Notes under the pieces: generated by a model
The model's database searches: none
The model's input: the letters and a program-made list of their open reading frames with translations, nothing else
Told to the model about the DNA's origin: nothing
Program-made: the position numbers and the translations under genes
Assembly (NCBI GenBank): GCA_030220185.1
Contig: JASPKZ010009899.1
Coordinates: 50,277-114,276, forward strand
DNA: 64,000 nt
From: Diploptera punctata
Lineage: Eukaryota > Arthropoda > Insecta > Blattodea > Blaberidae
Direction: 5' to 3'
Part shown: piece after piece, positions 42,583 to 54,820 of the stretch
How positions within the stretch are numbered: the first letter of the stretch is position 1
Layout: the number at the start of each line of letters is the position of its first letter

Positions 42583-43100
42583 ATTTCTGAATGTAGTATT
42601 GAAATTAATGTATTCTGGCAAGCTATTCACATGTAATACTTAATACAATCAAAGAAAAAAAATTTGCCTGGATTGGGATTTGAAACCAAGATCTCCAGTT
42701 TTATTCGTTAATCCACTAATCAATTATGCTAATCAGGCAACCCAGAGGTGAATACAATTTTTTTCTCTTTATGAATTTGTTATGTATCCAATTGTAGAGA
42801 ACTTCTATTCACATTAAAATAAGGTTGTTTCTACTAAGAAAAAATTATAATGGGATTTATTCAATACCATATCAGTTAATTCTGAATGTAATAGTGAAAT
42901 TAATGTACTCAGGCAAGCTATTCACATGTAATATTTAATACAACTAAAGCTTTTTTTTAATGCCTGAATTGGGATTTGATCTTTAAGATCTCCATCTAAT
43001 GCACTCCTGGTTCAAATCCTGGTTCAGGCAAAAAAAAAAAAACTTTAATTCTATTAAATATTGTATGCCAATAGCTTGCCAGAATACATTAATTTCAATA
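42583..43100. repeat. SINE-like family G: tandem pair plus inverted end
   Basis: 'aagctattcacatgtaatac' recurs at 42622 and 42922 (unit period 300). Each is followed by a worn inverse tRNA-type head ('gcctgaattgggatttgatc'). An inverse of the unit end lies at 43043-43100. A third organisation of tRNA-headed repeats as tandem plus inverted. Confidence 0.6.
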
Positions 43101-43126
43101 TTACGTTTATAATTAGCTGATATGTA

Positions 43127-43798
43127 GGGTGTCCATTTTTCCCGTTTTTTTGGAAAATGTCCTGCTGTCCCATAAGTTTTCTTGGGAATGCTCAAATTTT
43201 ATTTGGGATGATGCTTTGTCAATGTATTTATGAATGGTGACTTTCATTTTGTTCTTTACTATGTAATTATAAACATGAACATTAGAAAGCGCCAGTTTTA
43301 TGACCACGATGCATTGTTTGGTCTATAATCTTTGCTTTTTTACTCTCATATATTGATAACTAGTACATTTTTCAAATTGGCAATCCATGGTCAGTGCAGC
43401 CAATGTTGGATATTTCCTGCTGATTCTGGTACTTTGGTGGTGGAGAAGTACAATTTTAACTTGGATAAAGAGATTTAGTTAGTGGATTTTTATATCCTTT
43501 GCAGCAATAAATGCATGTTTTTAAATGTTAATAAACAATTTCTTTAGTGGTTTATGATTTGTGAATGGTTCATACTTATAAATTTATATTGGCAATGGTG
43601 TTATGGTAAAAAGAAAATAAGTATTTTCGGTATTCACTTTTCATAATTTATATGTGCAATTTGTATAATTTGTTTCATACAATTTTTTTAACTTCCTTCT
43701 ATATTTAGTTAATGTCCCACTTTTAAAAAAGAGTCCCAGGTTTTTCCTTTAATTTTTTGTACATGTCCCCTTTTACATTGAAAGTATTATGGACACCC
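43127..43798. mobile_element. 672-bp TIR element, TA duplication
   Basis: GGGTGTCCATTTTTCCCG at the left and ATTATGGACACCC at the right, with TA on both sides. Internal text 'gtccca' / 'tgtccc' recurs. No transposase. Probably mariner/Tc1- or related non-autonomous. Confidence 0.65.
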
Positions 43799-44229
43799 TA
43801 TGATCTGGCATGGAATAAATCCCATCATAATTTCTTCTTACAAGGGAACTATCAACAATTGCATACCAAAACCTACCCTGAAATTTCTCCCAGAGAAGCA
43901 TTCTTATGACCAAGACCATGTCCAAAAAAAATACCTGCTTTTTTTTTAACTGTAAGACACAGAAATTGAGGCCAGAATCCAGCAATGTCAACACACTGTA
44001 GAGAGCAGATGGTCTCCCTGCATGAACAGCATGTATTATGGTGTTGTATTATTTCCCTATAGTTTAAATGAGATATTTGGCACTGGATTTTAGTGCCTTG
44101 CAGTTAAAAATAGCAGATAATTTTTGGATACGGCCCTTGTACATAACAACGCTTCTCTGTAAGAAATTCAACATAGGTTTTGAAATGCAATGGTTGACAG
44201 TTCCATTGTTAGTAGAAGCAACCCTGTAG

Positions 44230-45130
44230 TATGGTAAAATCAAATGTTTCTTACCTCTCCTCATTCAAATCTTCTAAGTAGATTGCGATTTCGAGACCAT
44301 AATGGTCTCATCTTCACTACTATTTTGGCGACTGATGTTATGTCGATCAGAAGAAACTCTTCTTCTTCCCTCTGTTGGTGGACCGATGAACCTCTTGATC
44401 AGGTCAAAATCTGCGGGAATTTCGAAGTTCATAAGTTTTCCTTTGTTTTTCTGAATGTGGATCTTTTCCCATACCGTGAGTTCCTTTTGTTTGTCTATTT
44501 GTTTAATTAGGCTGGCTTTTGATTCAATTGAATGTTTTTTGGATCAAGCATGAGCAGCTACTGCTGATTTTTCCACTTCTCCATTTTTGATGTTTCTAAG
44601 ATGTTTTCAACCTTGTTTTCAAATTTCTTTTTGTTTTTCCAATATAAATTGTCACAATCTCTGCATTTGATCTGATAAATTCCTGATTTGTTTTCTTCTT
44701 CAATTCTTTCATTTTTATTGGTTTTAATTATCCTATTAAGGCTGTATTCATTCTTCGGTGCTAATTTTATATTAAACTTCATGAAATTTTTTTGAAATTT
44801 ATGGTGTTTCAATGGATGGTAAGTGAATTTCTTGAATTTTATTTTTTCTGTTTCTTTTATAAGTATGCTTTCATTAATTAATTTTTGTCTTTTAAATTTA
44901 TTTATTTTCTCATGCACCATATTTTCTTCATAACCCGTTATCCATTGCAACATTAATTATGTTCTTTTTCTTTTTCATAGTTTTCTTTGCTCATAGGTAT
45001 ATTTACCAATCTATGTGTCAAACTATTGAATACTCCCTCTTTGTGAGCAAAATGGTTGAATCCTGAAGCTTTAATATAGTTGTCTATATATGTATTCTTT
45101 CTGTAAATTCCCCATAATGATTAATTCCTG
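44230..45130 (-). mobile_element. PLE copy: linker, GIY-YIG remnant, tail
   Basis: Minus strand: GYEENMVHEKINKFKRQKLI, FKKFTYHPLKHHKFQKNFMK, FNIKLAPKNEYSLNRIIKTN, SGIYQIKCRDCDNLYW (the GIY-YIG Gly lost), then MEKWKNQQ and the tail. Same subfamily as 50745-52435. The hammerhead near 44283-44325 has GTGAAGA for CTGAAGA but keeps GAAA. Confidence 0.85.
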
Positions 45131-45454
45131 TAAAAGTTAAACCCTGTAGTAATTTGAATAGAAGTTCACTACTATTGAATATATGAGGATTCATTTGTTT
45201 AGTGCATCACTGCATAAAGCTGGAGATCTTAGATTCAAATCCCCAATTCAGCCAAAAAATTGTTCTCTTTAGTTGTTAACTATTCTCACCCCTAATTCAT
45301 CCATTTTTATTCTTTTGTTATTATATTTCAAAATGACTTCTTGTTATCATCAACTAATATTATAAATGTGAAAGTTTGGATGTTTAAAAGTTTGGTTGCT
45401 TGCTACTCAGTCACATATGGTTTACAATTTAGAAAATATATTGTACGGGGTAAG

Positions 45455-46095
45455 AGACCTTAAGAGAGGGTGTGGTGAGAAGGGTGAAAATAAAATTAAT
45501 AAAATAACTGACATTAGTGTCAAATCCATAGTTTTTCGGGTTGCATTGCTGGTTGGCGATAGTATCAAAGACATTTCAGCCAAAGTTCGATCCCTAGGGG
45601 GATGAAGGGGGCGAGGAAGAGCATAAAATAAAATAATCAAAATGACTGATATTAGTGTTGAATCATAGTTTTTGGGTAACTAAGCTGATTGTTTAGTCTT
45701 GATGAAATTTTAGCCTAAGTGTGACCTCTGGCATCCTTAGGAGTGTGAGGAGGAGTGAAAATGAAATGTCAGATAATGTCTAAGATTAGTGTCAAAACCA
45801 TAGATTTCAGGATCTCTAAAATTGATTGGTGACAGTCCTATGATATTTAAGACCTTACACCTGTGGGGTGTTGAACAGAGATGAAAAATAAAATGGCCAA
45901 AATGACCAAGATTAGTGTCAATCCATAGTTTTCTGGGTTGCCAAGCTGATTAGCAACAGTTCCATGAGTTTTATGCCAAATTTGACCATTATCACCTCCA
46001 GGGGGCGAGAGAGAATGACATGTAAAAATAATAAAAATTATTGACATTAGTATTAAAACCATAGTTTTTAGAATCATTGAGATGAACAATGATTC
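45455..46095 (+). repeat. About 130-bp tandem repeat, five units
   Basis: Units share 'gacattagtgtcaa..ccatag', 'ttgctaag/ctgattgg', and end in 'ggg.g.gaggag..gaaaat'. The array resumes at 46780-46870 after a Harbinger-like insertion. Related array at 9225-9790. Confidence 0.7.
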
Positions 46096-46769
46096 TGCCC
46101 CATGCAAATACATTAGTCTCTACTCAAATTAATCACTACTTCCAATCACTGTGTTAGTTGCAGCTTGACTTTTTCCGTGAGCACGTACAAAGCTCGAATT
46201 AGTTACCCCACTAACGTGGTCATTGCATGAAAGTCGTCGTTTCGCCCTTTTCGTAATATTGGCAAGACATTAACCCCGAATTCCTCAGTGATAACACCAC
46301 TTCTGTTATTTTCCGTCTGCTAGAGGAACGCATTTAACGCTTGCATCCTGCAAATAATACCGTATAACACTTCTGCAAAGCTCGCAATACATTTTACGCC
46401 ATTCCCCCCTGTTCTTTCCTTCCGTTGAATTCTTTGGTAGACTCTATCAAATTCCTCTTCTCCGCATATACAGTAACCATGATCGAATTCTTCAAGGTCC
46501 GACATCTTGGATAAAGCGGCAGGTATACGCGCAAGGTTTCAAACTACATCGGTTACCGTTGGTTCCCATAGGGTGGCTCACGATTCGTTTCGCTGCTAAG
46601 TCACCCACCTTTCGCTAGGTAGCTGCTAGGAATTTCAACAATTATTATCACATAACCGATTTTTTTGAGTATCGGCCAAAATTATGTGGATGCAACTTTC
46701 TCAGCAGAGTACAGGCAGAGAACGACTTTTATGGTCTAATGCGTTCATAGATTCGAGCCAAGTCCATGT
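46096..46769 (-). mobile_element. PIF/Harbinger-like element, copy 3
   Basis: Inverse of 3336-3899 with small insertions. The minus strand reads MSDLEEFDHGYCICGEEEFD, RVYQRIQRKERTG. It sits within a 130-bp tandem array. No exact TSD seen. Confidence 0.6.
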
Positions 46770-46959
46770 TCAGTTCCATTGGCAAAATGACTGAGATTAG
46801 TGTTGAATCCATAATTTTTGGGGTCAGAACAGCAAGAACAGACCAATAAATGTTGAAGTTCCAGGAAGCTAGATTTGATTTTGAAGTTCATTCACCTCAC
46901 ATCAGAGGCATGAGAAAAGCTAGGGGTCAATTGGCTCATTTCAAATAGCCAGAATTTAG

Positions 46960-48360
46960 TTGAGAAAAGGGATAATAATAATAATAATAGTGTTTTATTT
47001 ATTCTGGTAGAGTCAAGGCCATAAGGTGTTCACTTCCATTCAAACAACACCAATATACCACTACTTATTTACAATATAAAATATACATTCAATATAGCTA
47101 ATTATAATAAACTAAAAAAAAAGAAAGATTATCTTCCAAATGTTCTAGGTGAGATAATCATATTTTATTAGGTGAAGTGTAAAGTTTCTGATTAATTTTT
47201 TATTCTCTTTATATTTATCTCCTGGTATCACTACTCATGAAGTTTTAATATATTCCTCAGTTGTTTCTCTTTAAAAAAAATTAATAAGATGTGGCTAACA
47301 CCAAATTTGAGAATGCTTTTTGGGTACAACGGGACTTTTTATAGGATAAAACAATAGATATTATATTTTAGTCATAAAACTATTTATTACTTAATGTCTT
47401 GATAATTTATTTATGTCTAGCTCATAAATCATTGGCAAGTGTGAAATGAACACTATTAGATAATGTGACCTTAAAGGATTAGCATGACTATATTTTGCAT
47501 ACTCCATGAAGCTAGAAGATTACAAATAATTTAATCTCTTTCTTCTAAATGATAATTTTTTTAGTTGGTAGATTAATAAATTTAGAAATGTAAAGAATAA
47601 TATCATTAGATATATAAATAACCATTGACAAAAACACCATTAGGAAGTGTTATATAGAGTACTTGGATAATATTTGGATAGATTTTATGGAATGATATAT
47701 TAGAGATATGAACTCATTTCAGTTATATTAGCAATCAGTGTAGGGTCTTAATGAATGTGGCATTGAATTTATTAGTTCCTTAAGTCATACAGTTAATTGC
47801 ATACAAAAACTCATGATAAAGCAGCAATGGTAATAAATAAAATTAAAATGAGTTGTACATCTCTCCTCATACACTCCGTGTTTTTCAGCCAACTTTTTGA
47901 CTGTTAAATTTTTTTCTTCACCATCATAATCTAGACTTCCATTTATGACTCATTTTAATTTTATTAATTTGAAAGCCACATAATGTTTATTCCCGTCATA
48001 AGTTTTATGAAATAATAATAAAGTCATGAACTTGACCATGTCATCTCATAAGAGCTTCATGATATGAATTTCCTCACATAAAGCCACTATTTTCCTCTTT
48101 CTTTTTTATCTATTAAAAAAACTCTTCAAACAAAAGAACATAAGAGAAGAGTTGGTGTAATTTGGTTGAAACCAATGTTTAGTTTTTGGTTAGGTTTGAA
48201 GATTCTATACTTTCAATTTTAAAAAGCTAATAAATACTTGTACTAACACCCTTAAAATCAGTGGTTAAGAGTATTTAACAATCAATAAATTAATCAGATT
48301 TTAACCTCTCCTAACATTTTGTACTTCCTAAAAATATCAACAATTAAATAGAATTTAAAC
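46960..48360. other. Intergenic, mostly unrecognised
   Basis: (AAT)n at 46975-46990 is followed by 'tctggtagagtcaaggccat', which looks like a repeat 3' end. An 'atgagttgtacatctctcct' stretch at 47850-48000 has inverted flanks reminiscent of a PLE pair without a clear core. Confidence 0.5.
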
Positions 48361-48376
48361 AGGTTATTTATCCTTC

Positions 48377-48684
48377 TGGGGCACGCCGTAGCGTAGTGGT
48401 TAAGGCACTGCGCTACAAGCCAGAAGGTCGAGGGTTCGAGTCCCGGTGGGGTCAGGATTTTTAAACTGACCCAAACCTTCTGGCGGCACTATGGCCCTGG
48501 GGTCGACTCAGCCTCTAACTGAAATGAGTACCAGACGCTTGTTCTGGGGTAAAGGCGGCCGTCACGCAGGGCTGACAACCCGGCTGACATCAAGTGCCGA
48601 TTGTCAAGAAAAAGTGGGAGCCTTAACCTCCTACTACCCCAAGGGGCCTCCTGAGGCCTGTAGTGGGATTACTTTACCTTACCT
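48377..48684 (+). repeat. Full-length SINE-D with 13-bp TSD
   Basis: tRNA-like head 'gcgtagtggttaaggcactg' with box B GGTTCGAGTCCC is followed by a conserved GC-rich body ending 'gggattactttacctt'. Perfect repeats TTATTTATCCTTC at 48364-48376 and 48685-48697. Truncated relatives: 32103-32310 and 54055-54159. Confidence 0.9.
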
Positions 48685-48919
48685 TTATTTATCCTTCAGT
48701 GAGAAGTGTTAAATTAATAATAAAAACATCTTTAAACAGGTTATTAACGTCACAATCCAAATCTAGCTTGAAAGAGCCGATAAATTTTGCTGAGGACTCT
48801 TTTTTTCAGGCTTCAGGTTCTTTTCATTCCTTAAATATACAGTATGTGACCTATAGCTTTACTTCCATTTCAAAGAAAGCCATACCAAGATTTTTGTGTC
48901 CTTAAAAAATCCATAAATA

Positions 48920-49110
48920 GACTAATGGTTAGTGTACTCATCACTAGTTCCAAAGTTTGTACATTAAAATTTGGCCAAGATCAATGGATTTTTTTAAAGG
49001 ACATAAAAATTGTATGACTTTTTTGAAAGGGAAGTAAAGCTATGTGTTCCATGTCATAGATTTATGACACATGTAAAACAAATGCTCTGAATGTCAAAGT
49101 GAAAAAAATT
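48920..49110 (+). repeat. 285-bp-type repeat, partial
   Basis: 'aatttggccaagatcaatgg' and 'aaagggaagtaaagctatgt', as in the units at 54957-55575. Confidence 0.55.
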
Positions 49111-49154
49111 CAAGCGTACACAGGTAAACAACAAAAGGAACCTAAGGTAGCCAA

Positions 49155-50060
49155 ATACCTTGTCATTTAATTAGTATTGTGCATGACTGGGATAACGAGA
49201 TTTCCTCTGTCCATATTTACTGAGGGAGTCCAATGTTTCAGGATTCCCTTTCGAGGGCTATAGTGTAATAAAGTACAAAACAAAACTGGGAAAATTATAC
49301 AATACTGTATTAAATGAATAAATTGTCATGTCAAGATGTTTTTATCTATTGTGCTGAGCTGAATCCCGGCTTGGTCTAAGGACTTGTGGACCATTTGAGA
49401 GGTCGCCAGGGGTTGAGTGCCCTGGTGTACTAAAAGCTCATACTTTGGAGTTTGTTCCTCTGGCAGACTCCTAGCTGGTCTCACAAAAGTGGCAGGATAC
49501 ATCCACAAGGGGAACAGTTGGTGAAGTTGCAAAACATTGTCAGTGCTTAGCAGTCCTTTGGGGTAAATTCAATGGATTTGTAATTCAACTGTGGAGTTGC
49601 TAGAAGGTGAGTGCACTGGCATACGAGTACTATTAGTTTGCCAAATACACCAAACAAAAGGTTGGCCTGAGAACTTGGTGAGAAGGAGTTGACTTGAACA
49701 TCTGTCTTGGGGAATGAGCAGCTTGCCTGAGGTAACCTAGGGTGTGGTGGAGGGTATAAGCATGCCCCTACCTATTATTGTGTATTAAGTAAAGCTTTGT
49801 GTCCCATGTCATGACTGGTAAACTGGAGGAGTAACTGTGTCAAATGGCTCATCATTTAATTAGTGATGCACATGGATGGATTAACAAGATTCCCTCTGTC
49901 CCTCTGGTAGAGTAGTTGCCATGCTGCAATCTGTTGAAGACTCAACCCCTAGCTCACTGGTTCATTTATGTAGGTAGGGACAGAGGGAATCTCGTTAAAC
50001 CATACATGAATGTCACTAATTAGATGATGAGGAATTGGACATCTTAAGAGAGTCATAAGA
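49155..50060. repeat. Dispersed repeat I, three facing copies
   Basis: 'gagattccctctgtcc' with 'taattagtga' flanks occurs at about 49165-49220 (+), 49845-49905 (+) and 49975-50035 (-). The last two form an inverted pair. Between them nothing is recognised. Confidence 0.55.
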
Positions 50061-50459
50061 GGCAGAGGCTAATTGTGATTTCTGGATCTCTGAATCTCTG
50101 ATCTGGTCAAAAACCCTGATGGAACTGACATTTAACCTCTGGGGTGAATTTCAGTGAAGTCTGTGAGAGTCTAAGTAGCCAAATCCACTCTCCTCTTTTA
50201 AGATTTTAAAATGCAAAAGAGAGAGTGGGGTGTGGAAAGAAACGGCAAGCTATTGCACTTACGTATCCCTAGTAAATCTGCAAACATGGCATGATGAGTC
50301 TTTCCACAGTAAAAGACTCCGGACGTAAATTATCCCCTCATTTAGATGTCTGGGAGGGGGATACTGCAGAAGGAGACATCATGCAGTCAAAATAACAAAA
50401 CAAAAGAAGATATAAAAAGGAAGGCTGAGTTAAGGAAAGAGTGGAGTTTGCAATGAAAG

Positions 50460-50745
50460 ACCTGCTCTTGGGTAGAACACTATGTATGTAAGGCCTAAAA
50501 TAAGAGGCCACTAATTAAATTTTGTCAGCAATTTCGTGCACTGATTTGAATTGTGTCATTAATCAGCTGAGTTGTTAAGAACATTGATAAAAGTTTTCCC
50601 TGTTGGACTAGTGTTCTCAAGGTTGCCTATGGTTCCGAAGTTTTCTATAGTTCAAACCCACCCAAAGTTAGCGGATTTTTAAGGGTTTAAAAATCCTGAG
50701 TTTGACTTCCTGTAGAAGGGAAATAAAGCTGTGTCCTATGATAAA
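50460..50745 (+). repeat. 285-bp-type repeat, one worn unit
   Basis: Contains 'ctaaaataagaggcc', 'aattttgtcagc', 'ttcaaacccacccaaagtt' and 'agaagggaaataaagctgtg', in the same order as 54957-55260. Confidence 0.55.
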
Positions 50746-52435
50746 ATCAAATGTTTCCTACCTCTCCTCATATAAATCTTCTAAGTAGATCGCGATTTCG
50801 AGACCATAACAGTCTCTTCTTCAGTACAATCTTGACAACTGATGATATTTCTAAGATTTTCTTTCATCCTTGTTTTCAAATATCTTTTAGTTTTTCCAAT
50901 ATACATTTTGTCACAATCCCTGCAGAAATGTCAAAAATGGACAAGTGGAAAAGTCAGCAGTAGCTGCTCATGCTTGGTCCAAAAAACATTTAATTGAATC
51001 AAAAGCCAGCCTAATTAAACAAATAGATAAACCTGTCAGTTGATGGAATTGATAGAGGATTTCAAGCACAGAGAATTAGAACCAACTGACAGGTTAGTTT
51101 CTTTGATGTAGTTTCATTGTTTCCCAGTGTCCCAAGAGAAACCACCATTGATATTCTGGAAAAATGGTTAACGAACAATAATTTGGAAAAGAAAAAGATA
51201 GAAGAATACATCATTTTGACAAAATTGTGCATCGAACAAATGTTCTTTACATACAATGGGAAATACTACAAACAAAATTTTGGACTTTCCATGGGAAACC
51301 CACTATCTCCCTTTCTGGCCAATTTATTCATGGGTAGTTTCGAACAGAAAATCACAAGGGGACACCCATTAACTTTCAAATTTTGGTGCAGATATGTTGA
51401 CGATATAATAGCCATTATAAACCATAAACAAATAGAAGATGCCTTAAAACTCCTGAACCTTCAGAGCAAAACTGTAAAATTCACAATGGAAACTGAAACT
51501 GAAAGACAAATTTCATTTTTGGATCTAACCCTAACTAGAAATGAAAAAAAACAAAATAGAATTTGGAATATACAGAAAGAACACACATAAAGATAACTAC
51601 ATTAAGGCATCAGGATTCAACCATTTCGCTCACAAAGAAGCTGTATTCAATAGCCTAACACACAGATTGGTGAATGTACCCCTGAACCGTGAAAAATATG
51701 AAAAAGAAAAAGAATACATAATTAAAGTAGCAATAGAAAATGGTTATGAAGAGAACATGGTACACAAGAAAATAAATAAGTTCAAAAGGCAAAAACTAAT
51801 TAATGAAAGCACACTTAAAAAACAAACAGAAGAGAACATAAGATTCAAAAAATTCACTTACCATCCTGTAAAACACCACAAGTTCCAGAAAATTTTCAAT
51901 AAGTTTAACATTCGATTGGCCCCAAAGAATGAATACAGCCTAAACAAGATAATTAAAACCAACAAAAATGAAAAAATTGGACAAGAATATAAATCAGGAA
52001 TATATCAGATCAAATGTCAAGATTGCGACAAAATCTATATAGGAAAAACAAAAAGAAATTTAAAAACTAGATTGAAGGAACACCTTAGAAATGTAAAAAA
52101 GGGGGAAGTGGACAAGTCAGCAGTAGCAGCCCATGCTTGGTCTGAAAAACATTTAATAGATACAGAAGCTAGCCTAATCAAACAAACAGATAAACTAAAG
52201 GAAACTCACAGTCTGGGAAAAAATCCACATCCAAAAAAACAAAAAGAAAAACTCATGAATTTTGAAACTCCCGCAAATTTTGACCTAATCCAGAGGTTCA
52301 TCGGTCCACTGACAGAAGTAAGAAGGAAACCGCCAAGAAACGACATAACACCGGTCGACCAGAGGCTACTGACGATGGAGATAAGCTCCAAAACTGCAGT
52401 ATAGAAGAAAAAAGATATGAGGTGAGGTAATAAAA
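50745..52435 (+). mobile_element. Longest PLE copy: RT core, linker, GIY-YIG, tail, one frameshift
   Basis: An inverted terminal repeat with hammerhead (50745-50840) and rearranged antisense/sense scraps precede the ORF. The RT part (about 51092-51540) has motif A SFFDVVSLFPSVP, SMGNPLSPFLANLF and catalytic YVDD. An extra A in an eight-A run (51544-51551) shifts the frame. The next frame carries the linker GYEENMVHKKINKFKRQ, then SGIYQIKCQDCDKIYIGKTK, RNLKTRLKEHLRNVKKGEVD and ends ISSKTAV. PLE enzymes combine Penelope-type RT with a GIY-YIG nuclease. The N-terminal RT part is missing. The right-end hammerhead has CTGACGA but AAAA for GAAA. Confidence 0.92.
50780..50832 (-). ncRNA. Hammerhead ribozyme motif, intact core
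   Basis: Minus strand: CTGAAGA (50818-50824), stem II GAGAC..GTCTC, GAAA (50796-50799), palindromic stem III TCGCGA, step T-C, stem I GTA/TAC. Confidence 0.7.
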
Positions 52436-52439
52436 ACAT

Positions 52440-53490
52440 TAATTTAATTATTATAACAGTACCTACCTACCTACATTATTACATATCTTGTAAATAAAGT
52501 CATTATTCCTGCACGTGGAATGATAACATTGATTTAATTAATAATTATATTTACCAAGGTCATTATGATGTAGGATTTTGAATTTTGACAAAAGTTAAAT
52601 GAAAATTCCGAGTCTGGCACTAAACCTAATCTACTGCTGATTTCAGATTTTTCTTTACCAGTTATCTTAATATTGGAAATTCCAGAGTCTTAAAGATAAG
52701 ATACTAGTCATTTAATGATTTATTGTTTATCAATTCCAAAATATTTTATCAGAAATCCTTATTACAGTGGTTAACCCTTTAAGCATGGGTGCCAGTTTTT
52801 CTACTATTGAGGAAAACGACATTCCTCATTAACATTCTGTCAGATTTTAGTTCTAGAAGAACTGTTACTGCCTGAGAAAAGAATTTCATTCCATCTTTTC
52901 AGGGGCAACCAAGCAAATGCTCTCCATTTGAGCAATATTGCCTTAGAAACCAGGATAAGTCCATTCTCATGACAGGCTCTTTCAAATATTGCTGATAATA
53001 TAATTGGAGATGTATTTGAGGACTGCTGACATGCTGAGTTCTCATAAATATTTCCTTGTTTCAATAATAATTTGTTTCTTTTCTTTGGTTTGTACTTATA
53101 GTGACATGACCTGTCAAGAAAATATTTTTAACTCTGGATCACATACATACTTTTTTGACTGCAAGAGTATGTGAAAAACATTCCTGAATGAGTGATAAGT
53201 TTAATCTCGGAGCCATCACTGAGACAATGTAAACATTTAAGACAAGACATGAGTACTCATATATTCACACTAAATAAGACGAATATTATGATAGCCACAT
53301 GATGTTCAGGGACTATTTGGGTTTGACATTTGTCTTACAGTTGAGAAAAAATTTTGAAAAGAAAACCTTATCCAGAAACTTATCCTGACCAGGGATAAAT
53401 TCCAGTCTTGCTGTATCTGAGGCAGCCGATGTTAGTACTAGACCATTGAGATAGATTGTTTCAGAAATAACCCTATAAATTGAAATTCAT
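52440..53490. other. Intergenic, nothing recognised
   Basis: The 74-codon minus ORF (52840-53064) has no recognisable similarity. An inverse tRNA-like scrap may lie near 53385-53460; too worn to call. Confidence 0.5.
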
Positions 53491-53494
53491 CGGA

Positions 53495-54040
53495 GAACAT
53501 TTTTTGACAACTCACCTCATAGATTTCATGTTTTCCATGATACCACGGTTTCAAACATGATCATGTTCTTTCTCAGTCACAACTCTGGCTGATGAAATTC
53601 TTTGGCCGTCAACTCTTCTATTGTCACCATCTTCAGCGCTGCCATCTATGGTTGAATTTATAAACTCTGAATGTATATCTTCTCCCAAACTGTCAATTCT
53701 AAAGGTTTATCCACTTGTTTTAAAAGTTTTGCTTCTCTTCCAATTTTATGATGTTCTAATAAACTATGTGCAACTTATTTGATAAATTCCAGATTTTTTA
53801 CTGTCTGGGACATTGACTTTTTTATTTGTACTTAAGAAGATTACCCAGACTAAATTCATTTATTGGTGCCAAAGTAATATTGTATTTGTCAAAAATGTTT
53901 TGAAATTTTCTATACCTTTCAGGACAATAAGTAGTTATCTTGTATTTTTTTTTCCCTTTACAATTTTGTAGAGTAGTATATTCATTAAGACTTTTTTTTC
54001 AGTTTGAATTTCTTTTACTTATTTATAATTAATACAAGTA
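53495..54040 (-). mobile_element. PLE copy, strongly decayed
   Basis: The minus strand has, across frames, FDKYNITLAPINEFSLGNLL, SGIYQI, HSLLEHHKIGREAKLLKQVD and the PLE tail, then 'tgaggtgagttgtcaaaaaa'. The hammerhead site reads CTGAGAA...GAAACCGTGGTA, one core base off. Same subfamily as 25546-26535. Confidence 0.75.
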
Positions 54041-54054
54041 CTTTGTGGCTCTAT

Positions 54055-54159
54055 CCGGCTGACATCAAGTGCCGATTGTCCAGAAAAAGTGGGAGCCTTA
54101 ACCTCCTACTACCCCAAGGGACTCCTGAGGCATGCAGTGGGATTACTTTACCTTTAATC
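54055..54159 (+). repeat. SINE-D, 105-bp truncated copy with 11-bp TSD
   Basis: Begins 'ccggctgacatcaagtgccg'. Perfect TGTGGCTCTAT repeats at 54044-54054 and 54160-54170. Target is a decayed PLE edge. Confidence 0.88.
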
Positions 54160-54284
54160 TGTGGCTCTATATAACTATCTTGCGCTAAGCTACATCTCCA
54201 CTTTGTGTTCAAACCATCACTTTAATAATCAATTTCTTCATCAATCACAGCCACAATGTCTTCTCTGCATAGTGGATTGAAACT

Positions 54285-54820
54285 ATAATGGCGTCAATGA
54301 CCAATCACATTTCAATGAATTTTGATTTACAACCAATCACAGTCGTTTTTCACCTCGATTTTATCAATTTAATTTTATCATGTTAAAAATCGAGCTCCTC
54401 CTTTTTAACATTCTGAATAGGTCAGAGCATTATTTTGCCTGACTCCCTAAGAAATATGTAGAATATAATAATTAATATATTAAGATGTAAGAATCCTAGA
54501 ATGCAAGTGGCTGCCAGATTGCATATATAGTGCATGAAACAGATACTAGCAATCAATTATTGATCATACCACAAAAAAAAAAACAACGTATTATTTCCCA
54601 GGAATTAATGCTCCAGAAATATATAATTGACATATTTACATCATAGGACATAAAAAATCAATTAATAAACAGTTTGATGTGTTTAATTTTTTCTCCACTA
54701 GAGTGCATTCTTACAATATTGTGATTCTTTGGCAATAAATAATCAGATCTGTCACTTCGTGACATCGTGAATTTATCGATAATTTGGAAATCACTCATGG
54801 TATTACTTATGAAAAAACTA
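54285..54820 (+). repeat. Dispersed repeat with paired CCAAT boxes, copy 2
   Basis: Same order of blocks as 4727-5135 with about 130 extra bases in the middle. Includes 'gaccaatcacatttcaatga' and 'ggaaatcactcatggtatta'. Confidence 0.5.
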
